A stretch of DNA of 9,645 nucleotides from Methylophilaceae bacterium UBA5127 (lineage in GTDB: Bacteria > Pseudomonadota > Gammaproteobacteria > Burkholderiales > Methylophilaceae): positions 109,391 through 119,035 of the forward strand of contig DHYP01000059.1 in NCBI GenBank assembly GCA_002414145.1. Direction: 5' to 3'. The notes under the pieces are model-generated. The model was not told where the DNA came from. It was given only the letters and a program-made list of their open reading frames with translations, and searched no databases. This document shows, piece after piece, positions 7,268-9,645 of the stretch. Numbering within the stretch: position 1 is the first letter of the stretch; every line of letters begins with the position of its first letter. The position numbers and the translations under genes were made by a program.

Positions 7268-9478
7268 TTATGTCAGTGTTAAAACTATGCCTGCAAGTGG
7301 CGGTAATGTTAATGCAAGTGAATATGGTTGGTTCATCCAAGCGATATCTTCAGAAACGATTGCTATTCCATTGCTTAAGTTGCTTCCCCCATAACATGCT
7401 GCATCGCTATTAAAAAGCTCTCGGTATGTCCCTGCTTGAGGCACGCCAATGCGATAGCTATAGCGTGGTACAGGCGTAAAGTTAAGTGCTATTATAACAA
7501 AACTATGGTCTAAACCGCGTCTTATAAAACTGATGATGGATTGATCTGCATCATGGCAATCAATCCAAGCAAAGCCTTTTGCGTCAAAATCTAATTCATA
7601 TAATGCTTTTTGGGTACGATAAAGCTGGTTTAAATCAAGATTAAGCTGTTGTATTCCACGATGATAGCTTTTGCCTTGATAGTTCTCATTAAGTAGATGC
7701 CAGTCTAGGCTCGTATTGACGTTCCATTCGCTGCCTTGTCCAAACTCATTGCCCATAAAGTTGAGCTTTTTACCAGGGGAAGTCATTTGTAAGGTTATCA
7801 ATAACCGTAAATTAGCAAATTTTTGCCACGCATCTCCTGGCATTTTGTCTAATAGTGAACGTTTTCCATGCACGACTTCATCGTGTGAGAACGGGAGCAC
7901 AAAGTTTTCGCTATAGGCATACAGTTGCCCAAAGGTGAGCTGGTCGTGGTGATATTTACGGTGAATAGAGTCTTCCTCCATATAGGCGAGTGTGTCATTC
8001 ATCCAGCCCATATTCCATTTCATTGAGAAGCCAAGCCCACCTGCGTATACGGGGCGTGATACTGCTGGCCAAGCGGTAGATTCCTCGGCAATCGTCAGTA
8101 CACCAGGAAAACCTTCACCTACCATCATGTTCATTTGTTTTAAAAATTCAATCACCTCTAAATTTTCGCGTCCACCGTATCGATTGGGTAGCCATTCCCC
8201 TTCTTTGCGAGAGTAATCGAGGTATAACATTGAGGCTACCGCGTCCACGCGTAAGCCATCAATATGAAATTCGTTGAGCCAGAAATAAGCATTACTCATC
8301 AGGAAATTGCGTACTTCATTACGGCCGTAATTGAAAATATAAGTACCCCAATCCTGATGCTCTCCTAGTCTGGGGTCTTCATGTTCATAGAGTGCAGTGC
8401 CATCGAAGCGCGCGAGCGCCCAATCATCTTTAGGAAAGTGTCCAGGAACCCAATCAAGGATAACGCCAATATTTGCTTGATGAAACTGATCAATTAGATA
8501 ACGCAAGTCATCTGGTGTGCCATAACGGTTAGTAGCTGCAAAGTAACCTGTGGTTTGATAGCCCCAAGACTCGTTGAGCGGATGCTCCGTTATAGGCAAT
8601 AACTCAACGTGCGTGTAACCCATATTAACCACATGTGGTACTAAAGTGCTGGCTAGCTCACGGTAGGTCAGGTAATGACCTTTTGCATTGCGTTGCCAAC
8701 TGCCTAAATGTACTTCATAACAATTAAAGGGAGCGTGTAACCAATTTTGATGGGTTCTTGCAGTTAGCCATGCATGGTCTGACCATTGGTATTGGCTTTG
8801 ACTGATTTTTGCGGCAGTACCTGGGCGCTGTTCGAACTCAAATCCGTAAGGGTCGGTTTTGGTTAAGCAGTGCCCAGTATGTCGATTGCGGATTTCAAAT
8901 TTATACAGATCATTGGTGGTTAACTGTGGAATAAAAATTTCCCATACGCCGCTACTACCTAATGAGCGCATACTATGTACGCGGCCATCCCACTGATTAA
9001 AGCTACCGACGACACTCACACGCTCTGCATTGGGCGCCCAGACAGCAAACCTTACACCAGTGATATTTTCCAGTGTGATTGTTTGTGCACCCAGTGTTTT
9101 GTAGGCTTGATTAAGCTTACCTTCACCAAATAAGTAAAGTTCATGCTCGGTGATGGAGTTACCAAAAGTGTAAGGGTCGAATGTTTCATAGGTTTGCCCA
9201 TCCACTTCAAATTTTAACAGGCAGGGCTTGATAAGCGGGGACGGGCTGCTAAGTTCAAATAAGCCATTAGGATGCGTTTGTTGCAGCGATACCCACAGGT
9301 TATTAACGTTTAGCCATACTTTACTTGCATGTGGATGAAATACTCTGAGAATATAAGCATTGTCTAGTTGATGCACGCCTAAAAAGCTAAACGGGTCATG
9401 ATGTTTAGCATCAAAAATGCGTTGCATTTGCAATACGTCATTGTTGATAGCTAGGTTTGTGATTTCTGGCTTTTGCAA
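7268..9478 (-). CDS. glgB: 1,4-alpha-glucan branching enzyme (GH13)
   Basis: Cytosolic enzyme that transfers alpha-1,4-glucan segments to form the alpha-1,6 branches of glycogen. It has 736 residues (E. coli 728). An N1 carbohydrate-binding module (about 14-110, DPFSFLGVH) precedes a second CBM48 (about 140-230, RFAVWAPNAERVSVVGSFNQWDG). The GH13 barrel has YEVHLGSW (254-261), nucleophile D412 (GLRVDAVASM), acid/base E465 (IAEEST) and D533 (FSHDEVVHGK); their spacing of 53 and 121 residues equals E. coli D405, E458 and D526. A C-terminal beta domain ends in SLALTLPPLAGI. The start is a TTG at 9478 with AAGAGA just upstream. An in-frame stop at 9497-9499 leaves no earlier start. The ATG at codon 18 would remove DVLQMQRIF, which aligns with the E. 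coli N-terminus, so TTG is preferred. Probably first gene of a glgB-pgi operon; no other glg gene is in view. Confidence 0.97.
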   Translation of the reverse strand: MQKPEITNLAINNDVLQMQRIFDAKHHDPFSFLGVHQLDNAYILRVFHPHASKVWLNVNNLWVSLQQTHPNGLFELSSPSPLIKPCLLKFEVDGQTYETFDPYTFGNSITEHELYLFGEGKLNQAYKTLGAQTITLENITGVRFAVWAPNAERVSVVGSFNQWDGRVHSMRSLGSSGVWEIFIPQLTTNDLYKFEIRNRHTGHCLTKTDPYGFEFEQRPGTAAKISQSQYQWSDHAWLTARTHQNWLHAPFNCYEVHLGSWQRNAKGHYLTYRELASTLVPHVVNMGYTHVELLPITEHPLNESWGYQTTGYFAATNRYGTPDDLRYLIDQFHQANIGVILDWVPGHFPKDDWALARFDGTALYEHEDPRLGEHQDWGTYIFNYGRNEVRNFLMSNAYFWLNEFHIDGLRVDAVASMLYLDYSRKEGEWLPNRYGGRENLEVIEFLKQMNMMVGEGFPGVLTIAEESTAWPAVSRPVYAGGLGFSMKWNMGWMNDTLAYMEEDSIHRKYHHDQLTFGQLYAYSENFVLPFSHDEVVHGKRSLLDKMPGDAWQKFANLRLLITLQMTSPGKKLNFMGNEFGQGSEWNVNTSLDWHLLNENYQGKSYHRGIQQLNLDLNQLYRTQKALYELDFDAKGFAWIDCHDADQSIISFIRRGLDHSFVIIALNFTPVPRYSYRIGVPQAGTYRELFNSDAACYGGSNLSNGIAIVSEDIAWMNQPYSLALTLPPLAGIVLTLT

Positions 9479-9539
9479 AGTTTTCTCTTGATTTTTTTAA
9501 TGTTCGTCGTTTAAAGTGAATCATACCTCACTAAAGCTG

Positions 9540-9547
9540 ATTATAAT
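9540..9547. promoter_or_regulatory. Palindromic -10 element in the glgB / right-edge gene promoter region
   Basis: ATTATAAT is its own reverse complement, so a perfect TATAAT reads on the plus strand (9542-9547) and on the minus strand (9540-9545). It lies 62 bases from the glgB start and 68 bases from the ATG of the plus-strand gene. Neither side has a good TTGACA at 16-18 bases. A shared element driving transcription both ways is plausible but inferred. Confidence 0.45.
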
Positions 9548-9550
9548 GCA

Positions 9551-9568
9551 GTTGATAGGATGTTGATA
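9551..9568. repeat. GTTGATA direct repeat with 11-bp period
   Basis: GTTGATA occurs at 9551-9557 and 9562-9568, one helical turn apart, just beside the palindromic -10. It could be a regulator site affecting either direction, or chance. The second copy runs into the ATG of the possible leader ORF. Confidence 0.3.
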
Positions 9569-9606
9569 TGAAATTAACGTTGTATTTATTCGTTATCCAG
9601 CTTTAG
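9568..9606 (+). CDS. Possible 12-codon leader peptide ORF
   Basis: ATG at 9568 opens MKLTLYLFVIQL and stops at TAG 9604-9606. AGGA (9557-9560) lies seven bases before the ATG, a good Shine-Dalgarno spacing. The stop codon overlaps the TAGGA that serves as Shine-Dalgarno for the next ATG (9615), so translation of this ORF could expose or occlude the downstream start. The peptide is hydrophobic with one Lys. It is far too short to be judged by coding statistics and may be chance. Confidence 0.25.
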   Translation: MKLTLYLFVIQL

Positions 9607-9614
9607 GAATTGTC

Positions 9615-9645
9615 ATGACCCCCGATACTTTTATTGAGCGCAGAA
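9615..9645 (+). CDS. N-terminal fragment of an unidentified gene, truncated by window edge
   Basis: An ATG at 9615 with TAGGA six bases upstream (9604-9608) opens MTPDTFIERR and runs off the window in frame. It is divergent from glgB. Ten residues are too few for identification. The polar ERR-ending start loosely recalls the N-terminus of SpoIIM/DUF95-type membrane proteins, but this is a guess that must not be carried into a name. Confidence 0.5.
   Translation, partial: MTPDTFIERR

Noticed and set aside
9515..9532. AGTGA-N8-TCACT inverted repeat upstream of glgB, resembling a CRP/FNR-type site
   Set aside because: The half-sites are 8 rather than 6 bases apart as in the CRP consensus, and outer bases do not match well. 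Too weak to call an operator.
1..9645. Search for CRISPR arrays, insertion sequences, tRNA genes, toxin-antitoxin or defence genes
   Set aside because: No regularly spaced repeats, terminal inverted repeats, transposase motifs or tRNA-like cloverleaf arms were seen. All long reading frames are accounted for by conserved housekeeping genes.

Overview
The window looks like ordinary chromosomal core DNA from a betaproteobacterium. It is moderately AT-rich (judged by eye, not counted). The divergent rne/rluC pair is shared by beta- and gammaproteobacteria. The tight run rluC - HAD phosphatase - small Rieske protein - single-domain SppA is, as I recall, typical of betaproteobacteria. Together with glgB-pgi and the base composition, it makes a Methylophilaceae-like (Methylotenera-type) methylotroph my best guess. 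That assignment is inference.

Layout: (1) positions 1-1973, minus strand: RNase E, with catalytic half and Zn-link complete and the Arg-rich C-terminal tail cut by the window edge. (2) 1974-2476: a 503-bp non-coding divergent region. It would form a long rne leader with several potential hairpins, one of which places the rne Shine-Dalgarno core in a bulge. (3) 2477-5462, plus strand: a four-gene operon with gene junctions overlapping or 1 nt apart (rluC, gph-like HAD hydrolase, Rieske ferredoxin-like protein, sppA). It ends at a symmetrical terminator at 5516-5542. (4) 5560-9478, minus strand: glgB followed by pgi, probably co-transcribed, ending at the same terminator from the other side. 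(5) 9479-9645: a short divergent promoter region with a palindromic -10 element (ATTATAAT), a possible 12-codon leader ORF, and the first ten codons of a plus-strand gene that runs off the window.

Functionally, RNase E (RNA decay and rRNA/tRNA processing) and RluC (23S rRNA pseudouridylation) are RNA-maturation functions. The HAD phosphatase is probably metabolite repair, and SppA is membrane-protein quality control. GlgB builds the alpha-1,6 branches of glycogen, and Pgi interconverts glucose-6-P and fructose-6-P. Pgi thus links glycogen synthesis to hexose-phosphate metabolism, including the RuMP cycle if the host is a methylotroph.

I found no mobile element, CRISPR array, tRNA/rRNA, toxin-antitoxin or defence module, and no convincing sign of a new multi-gene system. 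The most interesting points are regulatory: the structured rne leader with a partly sequestered SD, and the compact divergent promoter with a possible leader peptide upstream of the truncated gene at the right edge.
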